Source: Scytonema sp. UIC 10036
GTDB taxonomy: Bacteria; Cyanobacteriota; Cyanobacteriia; Cyanobacteriales; Nostocaceae
NCBI RefSeq assembly: GCF_009725235.1
Contig: NZ_WJFC01000010.1
Coordinates: 62,001-126,000, forward strand
Length of the DNA stretch: 64,000 nucleotides
Direction: 5' to 3'
The translations under genes were made by a program, and so were the position numbers. The notes beneath the pieces were generated by a model that was given only the letters and a program-made list of their open reading frames with translations, did not search any database and was not told the origin of the DNA. Shown piece by piece: positions 29,737 through 37,903 of the stretch; position 1 is the first letter of the stretch; every line of letters starts with the position of its first letter.

Positions 29737-30183
29737 ATGGTAGACGACTTTTTAAAAAGAGCAAAGGATTTGTTTGTTGGATCGGATGAAGATAACCGTC
29801 AGGTACGTCCTGCTAATGAAGACCCATACGGCGATCCAGCTGACCAAGAATATTATGGAAATAATCCAGTAAATCAAGACCCTTACGGTGACCAATACGG
29901 GCAATATGGCAACGCTATCCCAGCAAGTCAAGACCCATACGGCGACCCAGCTGATGTTTACGGGCAGTATGGTAATGCTATCCCAGCAAGCCAAGACCCT
30001 TACGGCGATCCAGCTGACCAAGAGTATTACGGCAGCCCTATCCCAGCAAGTCAAGACCCATATGGCGACCCAGCTGATGTTTACGGGCAGTATGGTAATG
30101 TGATTCCCGCAAGTCAAGACCCATATGGCGACCCAGCTGACCAAGAGTATTATGACGATCGAAGGAATCAGAACTACCGTTAA
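29737..30183 (+). CDS. Tyr/Asp/Pro-rich tandem-repeat protein
   Basis: 148 residues with a good ribosome site (AAAAGGAGA). After a short helical start (VDDFLKRAKDLFVG) it is six copies of a roughly 20-residue unit centred on QDPYGDPAD, alternating between QEYYG and VYGQYGN endings and separated by IPAS. It has no signal peptide and very low complexity, and is likely disordered. The DNA repeat is equally clear, so copy number may vary. No known function. Confidence 0.7.
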   Translation: MVDDFLKRAKDLFVGSDEDNRQVRPANEDPYGDPADQEYYGNNPVNQDPYGDQYGQYGNAIPASQDPYGDPADVYGQYGNAIPASQDPYGDPADQEYYGSPIPASQDPYGDPADVYGQYGNVIPASQDPYGDPADQEYYDDRRNQNYR

Positions 30184-30253
30184 TTCTCGATATACCGGTC
30201 TTTAATGACTGCGTAAAAATATCTAGAGCATCGGTACAATAATACCAAAAACC

Positions 30254-30278
30254 TAGAGACTAGCCATGCTAGTCTCTA
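30254..30278. repeat. Perfect hairpin, GAGAC...GTCTC repeat family
   Basis: An 11-base perfect stem (TAGAGACTAGC / GCTAGTCTCTA) around a CAT loop. It shares its outer stem with copies at 44745-44772 and 57468-57495. No T-run follows, so it is a repeat rather than a proven terminator. Confidence 0.6.
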
Positions 30279-30422
30279 CACATAGAAGGTCTTCTAGTTG
30301 GGGTGTAAACGATTGCCAAGTTTAAATTGTTAAGAAATGTAAATATTTTAAAAATTCTGCGTAAACCCATAAGATATCAACGATAAATCATGGTTGACAA
30401 CGATTAAATTCAATTTCCTTTC

Positions 30423-31358
30423 ATGTATCAGAAAATACTATCCAGAAAAAGTATGCGCTTATTACTGATTATGAGCACTTGCTTAGCGCTACTTCTGGGA
30501 TGGAATGTACTTGTTATGGCTCTTACCCCGACAGACGCACAAGTACAACTTGTACAAACAGTGAAAAATTCCAATCAACAAAATGCAAACAACTCAGAAG
30601 AACTCGCAAGAAATCAAAAATTATGGAACACACAAGGAGTTCTCAACTACAGCTACACGCTTACCAAGAGTTGTTTTTGTCCACCTGATGCTAGAGGACC
30701 TGTTGTCATAGAGGTAAGTAATGGGAATACCACTTCTGTGACTTCTGTAAGTACTGGTCAGTCCGTCAATCGGGAATTTTTTGATAAGTACGATACGATT
30801 CCCAAACTCTTTGATGCGATCGCAGATGCAATTGCACGTCGTGCAGATAGCCTTAAGGTGAAATATGACCCCGCTTTTGGCTACCCAACTCAAATTAATA
30901 TAGATTACAGCTACCAGATGGCTGATGAGGAATTGTTTCTTACAATTGAAAATTTTGCCTCCAAGTCCACAAATTCCAGTAGAGCCAATGTCTTTGAACT
31001 TAGTGGGGCTTCTGTTGAGGTAAGTTACTCTGACACAAGTGTTCTAGGAGGTCCGCGATTAAACTATCGTGACAATAATATCAATCGTACCTTCATCGGA
31101 GAGGAAATTCGCGTTCAGGAGACCGAGCTCGGTCAGTTAATTACAGTCACTTTGGAAGCAATCCCCGATTTACGAACAGTTACGTTTACCTTAATCCTAC
31201 CATTGGTCAAGCCGAGTACTGCGTCTGAAAGGGTTCGCATTCAAGTCCCTGGTATTACAACCACGACTCAGACCACTATTGCAGGTCCTGGGCCTGGTGC
31301 AGAGAAAACCTATACGACAATCAATCTCAAAGGAACTGCTCAATTCATTGTCTCATAG
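30423..31358 (+). CDS. DUF6174-like secreted protein
   Basis: 311 residues. The N-terminus has a signal/anchor helix (LLLIMSTCLALLLGWNVLVMA). The next 160 residues fit DUF6174 (W..QGVLNYSYTLTKSCFCPPDARGPVVIEVSNG, FDAIADAIAR, DPAFGYPTQINID). The remainder is beta-rich with no recognised family (GPRLNYRDNNI, IRVQETELGQLITVTLEAIPDLRTVTFTLILP). It is predicted periplasmic or surface-located. The DUF assignment is from memory of the pattern. Confidence 0.65.
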   Translation: MYQKILSRKSMRLLLIMSTCLALLLGWNVLVMALTPTDAQVQLVQTVKNSNQQNANNSEELARNQKLWNTQGVLNYSYTLTKSCFCPPDARGPVVIEVSNGNTTSVTSVSTGQSVNREFFDKYDTIPKLFDAIADAIARRADSLKVKYDPAFGYPTQINIDYSYQMADEELFLTIENFASKSTNSSRANVFELSGASVEVSYSDTSVLGGPRLNYRDNNINRTFIGEEIRVQETELGQLITVTLEAIPDLRTVTFTLILPLVKPSTASERVRIQVPGITTTTQTTIAGPGPGAEKTYTTINLKGTAQFIVS

Positions 31359-31415
31359 CTGATGTTGCTACTTCCGAAGCGTCAGAAGATGACTTATCGG
31401 AGTAGGCGGTGTCAC

Positions 31416-31586
31416 CTCGTTCCCAGGCGGAGCCTGGGAATGCCTTACGGGAGGCTCCGCCTCCTCTGCTCTAGCATAGAGTGCGAGGCGGAGCCTCGCT
31501 ATGTGCGTTCCCAGGCGGAGCCTCGCTATGTGCGTTCCCAGGCGGAGCCTCGCTATGTGCGTTCCCAGGCGGAGCCTGGGAACGAG
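31416..31586. repeat. Array of GTTCCCAGGCGGAGCC palindromic repeats
   Basis: At least four copies of the unit GTTCCCAGGCGGAGCC(T/TCGC) in tandem, the first and last forming full palindromes with TGGGAACGAG. Spacers are short (CTATGTGC). An open frame through this block encodes only repeat-derived residues and is not a gene. The same family occurs at 20968-21023 and 55861-55910. Confidence 0.8.
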
Positions 31587-31733
31587 AAAGGAAAAATAGC
31601 ACTACAAGTGGAAGTCCAGTCATTCGCTACAAACATCCCAAACAAACGATGAGAAGATAGCATTTGTGCAGATACAATTCAAGAACAACTATACTGATTA
31701 TTTGTTGATATATACCCAAAGTAGGGTAATAAA

Positions 31734-32417
31734 ATGAGAATTTTAATTGTGGAAGACGACGATCGCATTGCCAAGCCTGTTGCAGAAGATTTAAAACATC
31801 AGTATTACGTAGTAGATGTCGCCTGTGATGGAATAGAGGGTTGGGAATACGCGCAATCTACTCAATATGACCTTATTTTATTAGATTTGATGTTACCTAA
31901 ATTAGATGGAATTAGCTTATGTAAGCGTTTACGTGCTGCCAAATCCAATTCTCTTATCTTGATGATGACAGCACGAGATACAACTACAGATAAAGTGATT
32001 GGGTTGGATGCAGGGGCTGATGATTATTTAGTTAAGCCATTTGAATTAGAAGAATTAGCAGCACGAATCCGCGCTTTATTTCGTAGAATTCCCGAAACTC
32101 GTCAACCAATATTAGTTCATGGAAATCTACAACTCGATCCCAGTAACTGTACTGCGACTTATCTAGATAACTTACTCTCACTAACACCTAAAGAATATAT
32201 GATATTAGAATGTTTTATGAGAAATACCAGTCAAGTTTTAACTCGTTCGGTGATTTTAAACAAGTTGTGGAATTTCGACAAATTTTCAGGAGAAGATACA
32301 GTGAAGACTCACATAAAGAATTTGCGAAAAAAGTTGAAAGATGCGGGAGGTTCTGAAAGCTTGATTGAAACAGTATATGGTATTGGATATCGTTTATCTG
32401 ACGTAAAAAAAAGGTAA
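31734..32417 (+). CDS. OmpR-family response regulator
   Basis: 227 residues. The receiver domain has the acidic pair (VEDDD), phospho-acceptor Asp in LILLDLMLPKLDG, Thr in MMTARD, and Lys in LVKPFE. The C-terminal winged helix is of the OmpR/PhoB type (LTPKEYMILECF, SGEDTVKTHIKNLRKKL, IETVYGIGYRL). It pairs with the histidine kinase 45 bases downstream. The stimulus is unknown; related cyanobacterial pairs respond to metals or redox. Confidence 0.93.
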   Translation: MRILIVEDDDRIAKPVAEDLKHQYYVVDVACDGIEGWEYAQSTQYDLILLDLMLPKLDGISLCKRLRAAKSNSLILMMTARDTTTDKVIGLDAGADDYLVKPFELEELAARIRALFRRIPETRQPILVHGNLQLDPSNCTATYLDNLLSLTPKEYMILECFMRNTSQVLTRSVILNKLWNFDKFSGEDTVKTHIKNLRKKLKDAGGSESLIETVYGIGYRLSDVKKR

Positions 32418-32462
32418 TGTGAATTAGCGAGCGAGGTTTCAATAGCAGTCTGATAAGTATTT

Positions 32463-33716
32463 ATGTTTAGAGAAATAAGATATCGTTTATTGTTATCTTA
32501 CATGGGAGTTTTTGCCTTAATTCTGGGATGTTTTGCCTTAGCAGTTCGTGTTGTTTTTACTCGAAGTTTAAATCAAGAATTCACAGAAAAACTGATTGAT
32601 TTAGGAGAGGGCGCTGCTGCTAATGCACGATTTGAAAATGGTCATGTAAAAATAGAAAATGAATTTCCTATCCTCAACATTATCGCTCGAAAACAAGCAT
32701 TACAGTGGTTCGATCCACAAGGTCATTTAATCGATCAACAGGGAGATGATGTTCTCAATTTACCTATTGTTGAGCATAAAACCATAAACATTCAAACAGA
32801 TAAAAAAAATATTCAAGCAGTGACTTTACCCATTATTGGAAGTGATGATGGAAAACTAATTGGGTATGTAAGAGCAAGCCAGTCTCTCAATGATTTTTAT
32901 GCAACTTTACATAAATTAGATTGGGGATTAAGTGGAGGAATTCTTATTGCAATGGTTTTAAGCGGTGTTGGGGGAATTTTGTTAACTCGTCAGGCAATGC
33001 AACCAATTGAAGATAGTTTTCAACGACTCAAACAATTTACTGCTGATGCTTCTCATGAACTCCGCAGTCCTTTAATGGCAATTAAAAGTAATGCAACGGT
33101 AGCACTTAAATATCCAGAAGGGATGCGAGAAGCAGATGTTGATAAATTTCAAGCAATTGTTAGTGCTACTCAACAAATGTCCAGTCTCACAGAAGATTTA
33201 CTATTTTTAGCACGGACTGACAAAATTCCAAATCAAAAAAGGGAGCTAGTGAATTTAGCGGAAATTTTAGAGAACTTAGTACTGCAATATAAACCTGAAG
33301 CCGAGACTAAACAAATTCATTTACAATGTGCAATAGGTAATCATTTATACTTGTTAGGTGATGGCATACAACTGATGCGATTGTTTACCAATTTAGTTGC
33401 AAATGCACTGCATTACACGCCTAATGGAGGAAAAATAGAGATTAGAGCTAACCTTACAGGTTCTCATATCTTGGTAAAAGTGCAGGATACAGGTGTAGGA
33501 ATTGCACCTGAGAACCTTGAAAAAATTTTCGAGCGGTTTTGGCGAGCTGATAGTTCCCGCTCGTATCATTCCGGTGGCTCTGGATTGGGATTATCTATTG
33601 TCCGAGCAATTGTCGAAAATCATGGAGGTTCAATTGCTGTTACAAGTCAGCTAGGTGTTGGTAGCTGTTTTACAGTTCGCCTTCCGGCTAGTGGAGTTTA
33701 TACCAATTTAATATGA
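32463..33716 (+). CDS. Membrane sensor histidine kinase
   Basis: 417 residues. Two transmembrane helices (about 8-30 and 155-178) flank a periplasmic sensor region of about 125 residues. Then come the phospho-acceptor H box (FTADASHELRSPLMAIKS), the N box (LVANALHYTPNGG), G1 (DTGVGI) and G2 (GGSGLGLSIV). It almost certainly phosphorylates the preceding regulator. I see no clear HAMP domain between the second helix and the H box. Confidence 0.92.
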   Translation: MFREIRYRLLLSYMGVFALILGCFALAVRVVFTRSLNQEFTEKLIDLGEGAAANARFENGHVKIENEFPILNIIARKQALQWFDPQGHLIDQQGDDVLNLPIVEHKTINIQTDKKNIQAVTLPIIGSDDGKLIGYVRASQSLNDFYATLHKLDWGLSGGILIAMVLSGVGGILLTRQAMQPIEDSFQRLKQFTADASHELRSPLMAIKSNATVALKYPEGMREADVDKFQAIVSATQQMSSLTEDLLFLARTDKIPNQKRELVNLAEILENLVLQYKPEAETKQIHLQCAIGNHLYLLGDGIQLMRLFTNLVANALHYTPNGGKIEIRANLTGSHILVKVQDTGVGIAPENLEKIFERFWRADSSRSYHSGGSGLGLSIVRAIVENHGGSIAVTSQLGVGSCFTVRLPASGVYTNLI

Positions 33717-34076
33717 AGCTGCACATTATTTTTACCCCTCCTAACCTCCCCGATGCATTCTACGGTGTACACACAAGTCGAAATTACCCCACCCTAGCCC
33801 TCCCCGATGGATTGGGGAGGGAACAAGAAATCTAGTTTCCCCCTTTATAAGGGGGATTAAGGGGGGTAAGGAGAGATGCCACAGATGAAGATTTTTTATT
33901 TTCATTTGAATAAAAAAAGTTGGGTTTAATCAAGAGAAGAAACCCAACCTAAATAACATGTGGGACGAGAAGTTCTCTATAATAGAGAAACTTCTCTAGC
34001 AAGAGGAGAATCAACCGAGGTCATGAAACCAAGCTATTTTTTACTTCATTAGAAAAAATTGATATAATTACTAAAT
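33717..34076. other. Gene-free stretch with GC-rich hairpins
   Basis: 360 bases without a gene. It holds a perfect 8-base stem CCCTCCCC/GGGGAGGG (33798-33821) and a second hairpin CCCCCTT-TAT-AAGGGGG (about 33839-33855), both of the common cyanobacterial 'CCCCGATG..GGGG' type also present at 61143-61164. They may terminate the two-component operon. Nothing else is recognised. Confidence 0.6.
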
Positions 34077-34388
34077 TTACTTCTTGATAGGAGTGGTTGG
34101 TTTTGCTACTACATTATTATCTGATGCTCCTTTGGTAGTTGTTTGTTTGAGATTTGTCGGCTTGCGAGATTGGATATGACTTGCAGGTTTTTTAGAGTTT
34201 TGTTGAGATGTCTTTTTCTTTAGGGACTGTTGTGTATTTTTATGAACAGCATTGACTGCTGTACTTGTTTTGTCGTTTTTTGAGGTTGGGGTTTGAGCTT
34301 GAGCAGCAAAAGCACCTTGTGACATTACGTTAAGACTCAAAAGACTCATTAAACCTAGAACCAAAACATTTCTAGTTGTACTTTTCAT
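34077..34388 (-). CDS. Small secreted basic protein
   Basis: 103 residues from the ATG at 34388, chosen because GGAGAAG precedes it by about 11 bases and a signal peptide starts there (MKSTTRNVLVLGLMSLLSLNVMSQGAFA-AQ). The mature part is Lys/Thr/Ser/Gln/Asn-rich with almost no hydrophobics (KNTQQSLKKKTSQQNSKKPAS), so it is probably disordered and may bind polyanions or peptidoglycan. No family recognised. It is divergent from the gene at 34598. Confidence 0.6.
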   Translation of the reverse strand: MKSTTRNVLVLGLMSLLSLNVMSQGAFAAQAQTPTSKNDKTSTAVNAVHKNTQQSLKKKTSQQNSKKPASHIQSRKPTNLKQTTTKGASDNNVVAKPTTPIKK

Positions 34389-34538
34389 GGTTCTCAAAAC
34401 TTCTCCGTCATCTGGGTTTGTTGTCTTGATATGCTTAATGTAGAAGGTAAAAGTGAAGAAATCGGAAAGATTGAATGGCAAATCCCAAATTTTTTATATC
34501 CCTCGTTTTGGTTGCTATTTGACACTCCACTCAAAATC

Positions 34539-34568
34539 TTCCCAAGTTCTTGACAAATTTTGTATATC
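34539..34568 (+). promoter_or_regulatory. Shared upstream motif, copy 1 (CCCAAGTTCTTGACAA)
   Basis: TTCCCAAGTTCTTGACAAAT lies 30 bases before the ATG at 34598. It contains a -35-like TTGACA and matches the motif upstream of the protease gene (39166) and at 41751. No standard -10 sits 17 bases downstream. Confidence 0.4.
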
Positions 34569-34597
34569 TTGGGGCTTTTACCCAAACAGTCATCACC

Positions 34598-35431
34598 ATG
34601 AGCACTTCAATCAAAACTCTTCTCACAGCTTCATTGTTGGTTGGTTTAGGCATAGGTGAGTTATTAAGAACGAATGATGCAAGCAAGCCTCCACAACCTG
34701 TTGCCATTATGCCCCAACACGATCGTAGTTTCTTAACTGCTCAAAATAGAGCTAGCACATCCTATCTCAACGAGGTTGCAGAAAAACCATATTCATTCAG
34801 AAAAACCAAACTTGAACCCAACAACTCCCCTCTGCCTGTTTCTTTAAGGAAGGTAAGTAAATACAGTGAAATAATATACACTATTGTTAAAGCAAAAGAT
34901 TGGGAAAACGCTACAGATAATATCTTTTTGTTAGAAGATGCAGCACAGGGTTTGAATACCGAAATCAACGGTGAAAAATTACTGCTCCCAACGCTAAATA
35001 CCAAAATTGCGTCCCTGAAAGCTACTATTACGGATAAAAATCACTTAGCGGCAATGCATCATGCCAATCAAATAACTCTGATTGCTGGTGCGATCGCTAC
35101 ACACTTTCAGCAAAAAGTTCCCATTGAGGTAACACAACTCAACTACTACGCTCACGAGTTAGAAATTTGGGCACCGACAGGGAACAAAGCTTGGTTGCAT
35201 AAAACTGCCAATCATATGCGTCGTACTTGGTACACAGTACGTCCTGCGATTTTAGTTCGTGGAGGAATTGCTCAAACACACAAGTTCGATGGGTTGATAA
35301 ACCGTCTTGAGATAGCTTCTTCAGCTACGGAGTACAGTCATCTAGCTCCTCCTTTGCTTCAAGAGACGGACAAGCTTGAGAATATGTTTCTCACAACCAA
35401 GTACGCAAATCCCTCTGCACCAGTGCTGTAA
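34598..35431 (+). CDS. Hypothetical membrane-anchored or secreted protein
   Basis: 277 residues from the ATG at 34598. The start was chosen because the signal/anchor helix (SIKTLLTASLLVGLGIGELL) follows it. The rest is soluble and helical (YSEIIYTIVKAKDWENATDNIFLLEDA, NQITLIAGAIATHFQQKVPIEVTQLNYYAHELEIWA), ending in EYSHLAPPLLQETDKLENMF. It has the feel of a four-helix periplasmic domain. No family recognised. Confidence 0.65.
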   Translation: MSTSIKTLLTASLLVGLGIGELLRTNDASKPPQPVAIMPQHDRSFLTAQNRASTSYLNEVAEKPYSFRKTKLEPNNSPLPVSLRKVSKYSEIIYTIVKAKDWENATDNIFLLEDAAQGLNTEINGEKLLLPTLNTKIASLKATITDKNHLAAMHHANQITLIAGAIATHFQQKVPIEVTQLNYYAHELEIWAPTGNKAWLHKTANHMRRTWYTVRPAILVRGGIAQTHKFDGLINRLEIASSATEYSHLAPPLLQETDKLENMFLTTKYANPSAPVL

Positions 35432-35560
35432 AAATACCTAACAAAGTTGACAAACCTTATCAAATATTTCATCTTAATTGGCCTTTCTGATACACCCAAG
35501 CATAGACGACCGAACTGGCGGCTACTATATTGATTGGGTATCTAGTAGCAATTAGCTAGA

Positions 35561-37063
35561 CTACAGCGCACACCAACTGGGAATCAGCACAGTTCCCTTG
35601 GCATCAGGCAACGGCAACCACGCCACACAACCCGATGCCAAACCAGGGTGTTTTAGTACCACAGGCTTTTTAAACTTGCCGACTAGATATTTTAAGGCGA
35701 TGTTTCTAGCGGCGTTATCCCCAGAGTCATAAATTTTCCCCTCTGGAGTCTTGACCAACTTTCCTAAACCTCTCTCGCTCCACAAATATAAGTTTAAACT
35801 TCCGACTTGAGAACCACGTAGGCATTTCCCACCCAGAAACGCATCAGTGATTGAAGTGTAAGCAGGGTTAATGCGTGTTGTATAAATCGAATAACGTGCC
35901 AGCGCTTTGTGTTCAGTTCGTTTTTGAATTTTCTTTGCTATCCAGTTTGAACGCTTGATATTACTCCGATGTGAGTATTTACCTTTGAGAGCTTTTAAAC
36001 TTTTTAAGTTTTCAAAAACGATTAACTGACACTGATATTTTAGAGCGAACTCTACAAGAGTATTTGAGATTTTTTCAATCAAATCTTTCTCAAGATTTTT
36101 GATTCGCTCCCACAAAGTCGCACACATTCGCTTTGGCGGTGAATTCCCTAACTCTGTATGCGTATTCGTGAGCTTTTTAGCTTTGGCAATTAGTCCTAGG
36201 TAGCGCTTCCTAAGATGAGATAAGCGATTGTTTCCTTGAAGGCGAAGAGTGGTTATTTCTTCAACAACGCCCGTATCTTCGTACCCTTCTAGCACCTTGG
36301 CAACGACGATTGGGTCGGATAAATTTAAATCGATGCTGAGAACTCGGAGTTTGCCATAAGCTTGAATCTGCTCATCTAATTTCCCCTGACTTGGAGTGAG
36401 TTTTTGAATCACCCAACATATGTTAAGTTTCCCATTTGATATCATCAGTGACATTGTACTTTTTTGATACCCCGATGGTAATTCTCGACACTTGTAGAGG
36501 AATTTTTCTTTCACCCAACTTGATCCAGTCCACAGCTTTACAACTATAGAGTCGCCTGTATCTTGCCCAAACATCGAAGAGTAAAACTGTGTCGGGAAGT
36601 TAGTTGATGTCGGTAATGTTGGCGGTTTTCCTGCTTTCTTTTTGAGTCGAGTTTTTTTCTTGAGTGTTTTAGCTTGATTTGCTCTCTCAATGCGTTGTTG
36701 CCAACGTTTTAAATTACTATCATGAGATTTAACAATGCCGAACGCTTTTTTGATGGCAGCACGTCTGAAATCTTTGGGAACATCTTTAAAAGGTATCGGA
36801 TGTGGCACCTCAGCCCGTTTTTTATTTGTAATAGTTAGAGATTCATAGACTTGGTATAAATCTGATACGGATACACTCAGGCATTTTTCTACATCTACTC
36901 CCATCACCTTCACATAAAACATCACAACTGAATTAAATAGCTTTTGTGTTGCCTCTACATAACCAGGGTGTTTTGTTTCAATTACACCGACCATGGCTTC
37001 ATTAATCAAGAAATGTCCCTTCTGTTTTCTGAGTGCCACGCTATTATCACCTCCTGTGTTCAT
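35561..37063 (-). CDS. TnpB/Cas12-like RuvC protein (IS200/IS605 OrfB-like)
   Basis: 500 residues with a split RuvC nuclease core: D in RVLSIDLNLSDP, E in CQLIVFENLKSLKALKGKYSHRSN, and D in YDSGDNAARNIAL, so the catalytic triad looks complete. INPAYTS between them is the TnpB hallmark, but the zinc-ribbon Cys pairs expected just after it are missing (only GGKC remains). The N-terminal half is large, basic and helical. There is no TnpA next to it and no CRISPR array in the flanks. It is divergent from a small DNA-binding-type gene across a palindrome-rich 404-base gap. It may be a domesticated TnpB or a Cas12-like effector without array; RNA-guided activity is inference. Confidence 0.75.
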   Translation of the reverse strand: MNTGGDNSVALRKQKGHFLINEAMVGVIETKHPGYVEATQKLFNSVVMFYVKVMGVDVEKCLSVSVSDLYQVYESLTITNKKRAEVPHPIPFKDVPKDFRRAAIKKAFGIVKSHDSNLKRWQQRIERANQAKTLKKKTRLKKKAGKPPTLPTSTNFPTQFYSSMFGQDTGDSIVVKLWTGSSWVKEKFLYKCRELPSGYQKSTMSLMISNGKLNICWVIQKLTPSQGKLDEQIQAYGKLRVLSIDLNLSDPIVVAKVLEGYEDTGVVEEITTLRLQGNNRLSHLRKRYLGLIAKAKKLTNTHTELGNSPPKRMCATLWERIKNLEKDLIEKISNTLVEFALKYQCQLIVFENLKSLKALKGKYSHRSNIKRSNWIAKKIQKRTEHKALARYSIYTTRINPAYTSITDAFLGGKCLRGSQVGSLNLYLWSERGLGKLVKTPEGKIYDSGDNAARNIALKYLVGKFKKPVVLKHPGLASGCVAWLPLPDAKGTVLIPSWCAL

Positions 37064-37312
37064 ACTGCTTTGACTGTATAAATTTGATTTTTTCTCATGA
37101 ATCTATCTCATTTTACACCGATTAGCAAAGAAAACATAATAGATATTTACAATTCCACGATCATCTCCAATATTTTACTACCTCAACTCAGTCATGCTTT
37201 TGTTTTACATTTAAGATTTATCACTGTACGTTCGCTCATTTTTGAAGGGTGAGAGGAATTAATGTCTGACTGGGTAAGGTTTCAATACGATTGTGAATCT
37301 ACTAAAACCCAA

Positions 37313-37457
37313 TTCGTGTATTACATGGAATCACCTAATTTCCTTCCTTCCATGTAATACACGGTAAGGATTGGTTGTAAATATACCTATAGTGTAAGAC
37401 ACAAGTTACATTCTATTCTTCACCAATTTCACGTTAAACTTACGGTGTAATACACCG
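37313..37457. promoter_or_regulatory. Cluster of GTGTAATACAC-like palindromic sites
   Basis: Within the 404-base divergent gap (37064-37467), a perfect 16-base inverted repeat spans 37315-37330 and 37348-37363 (CGTGTATTACATGGAA / TTCCATGTAATACACG, 17-base spacer). A related half-site GTGTAAGACAC sits at 37392-37402, and a 15-base palindrome CGGTGTAATACACCG at 37443-37457, ten bases before the downstream ATG. They look like operators for the adjacent ribbon-helix-helix-like protein, possibly controlling both divergent genes. The rest of the gap is A/T-rich with nothing recognised. Confidence 0.6.
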
Positions 37458-37467
37458 AATCAGAGTC

Positions 37468-37839
37468 ATGTTGAAGCGGGACATTCAAGGCAAGTTTGCA
37501 CTTCATGACGATGACTATCGTCAAGTGCGCTCAGTCAGATTAACTGATGAAACCTGGAAGGCTTTGGGGATTGCTGCTGAGTGCTTGGGTATGAGTAGAG
37601 CGGATTACTTGGAAAAGGTAATTAAGGGTAATGTCAATCCAAGTAATACACGGGAGAAAGAACCGATAGATCAAGCCAAAGCTACTGTTGTTGAACTTGC
37701 GACTACGCCACGGCAGGAAGCAACACTCTTAACTTTACGTGACCAAGTTTTACGACAATTAAAATTAGGTAAGCAAGCTCCTAGCTATAAAGCAGCACTG
37801 AAAGCCCTCAATTATTTTATTGCGGCACTCTCAAGCTAG
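37468..37839 (+). CDS. Small CopG/ribbon-helix-helix-like DNA-binding protein
   Basis: 123 residues. The segment RSVRLTDETWKALGIAAECLGMSRADYLEKVI has the strand-helix-helix pattern of Arc/CopG regulators. The C-terminal half is helical. Palindromic sites crowd the region before its start, the last one ten bases before the ATG, which fits autoregulation. A GTAATACACGG match also lies inside the gene at about 37643. Its neighbours are the TnpB-like gene and an IS remnant. It could instead be an IS accessory or antitoxin-like protein. Confidence 0.65.
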   Translation: MLKRDIQGKFALHDDDYRQVRSVRLTDETWKALGIAAECLGMSRADYLEKVIKGNVNPSNTREKEPIDQAKATVVELATTPRQEATLLTLRDQVLRQLKLGKQAPSYKAALKALNYFIAALSS

Positions 37840-37903
37840 TATACGTAACAATCCGTATTTGCCAACATGATTAGCGCAGAAAAAATAATGGAAATAACTT
37901 CTC

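Noticed and set aside
29752..30144. Minus-strand frame of 130 residues with ISWVAIWVLTCW repeats
   Set aside because: It is the mirror of the QDPYGDPAD repeat gene on the plus strand, which has the better ribosome site and codon sense.
31362..31652. Open frame with repeated AEPRYVRSQ units
   Set aside because: It is only the translation of the GTTCCCAGGCGGAGCC palindromic repeat array; no ribosome site or family.
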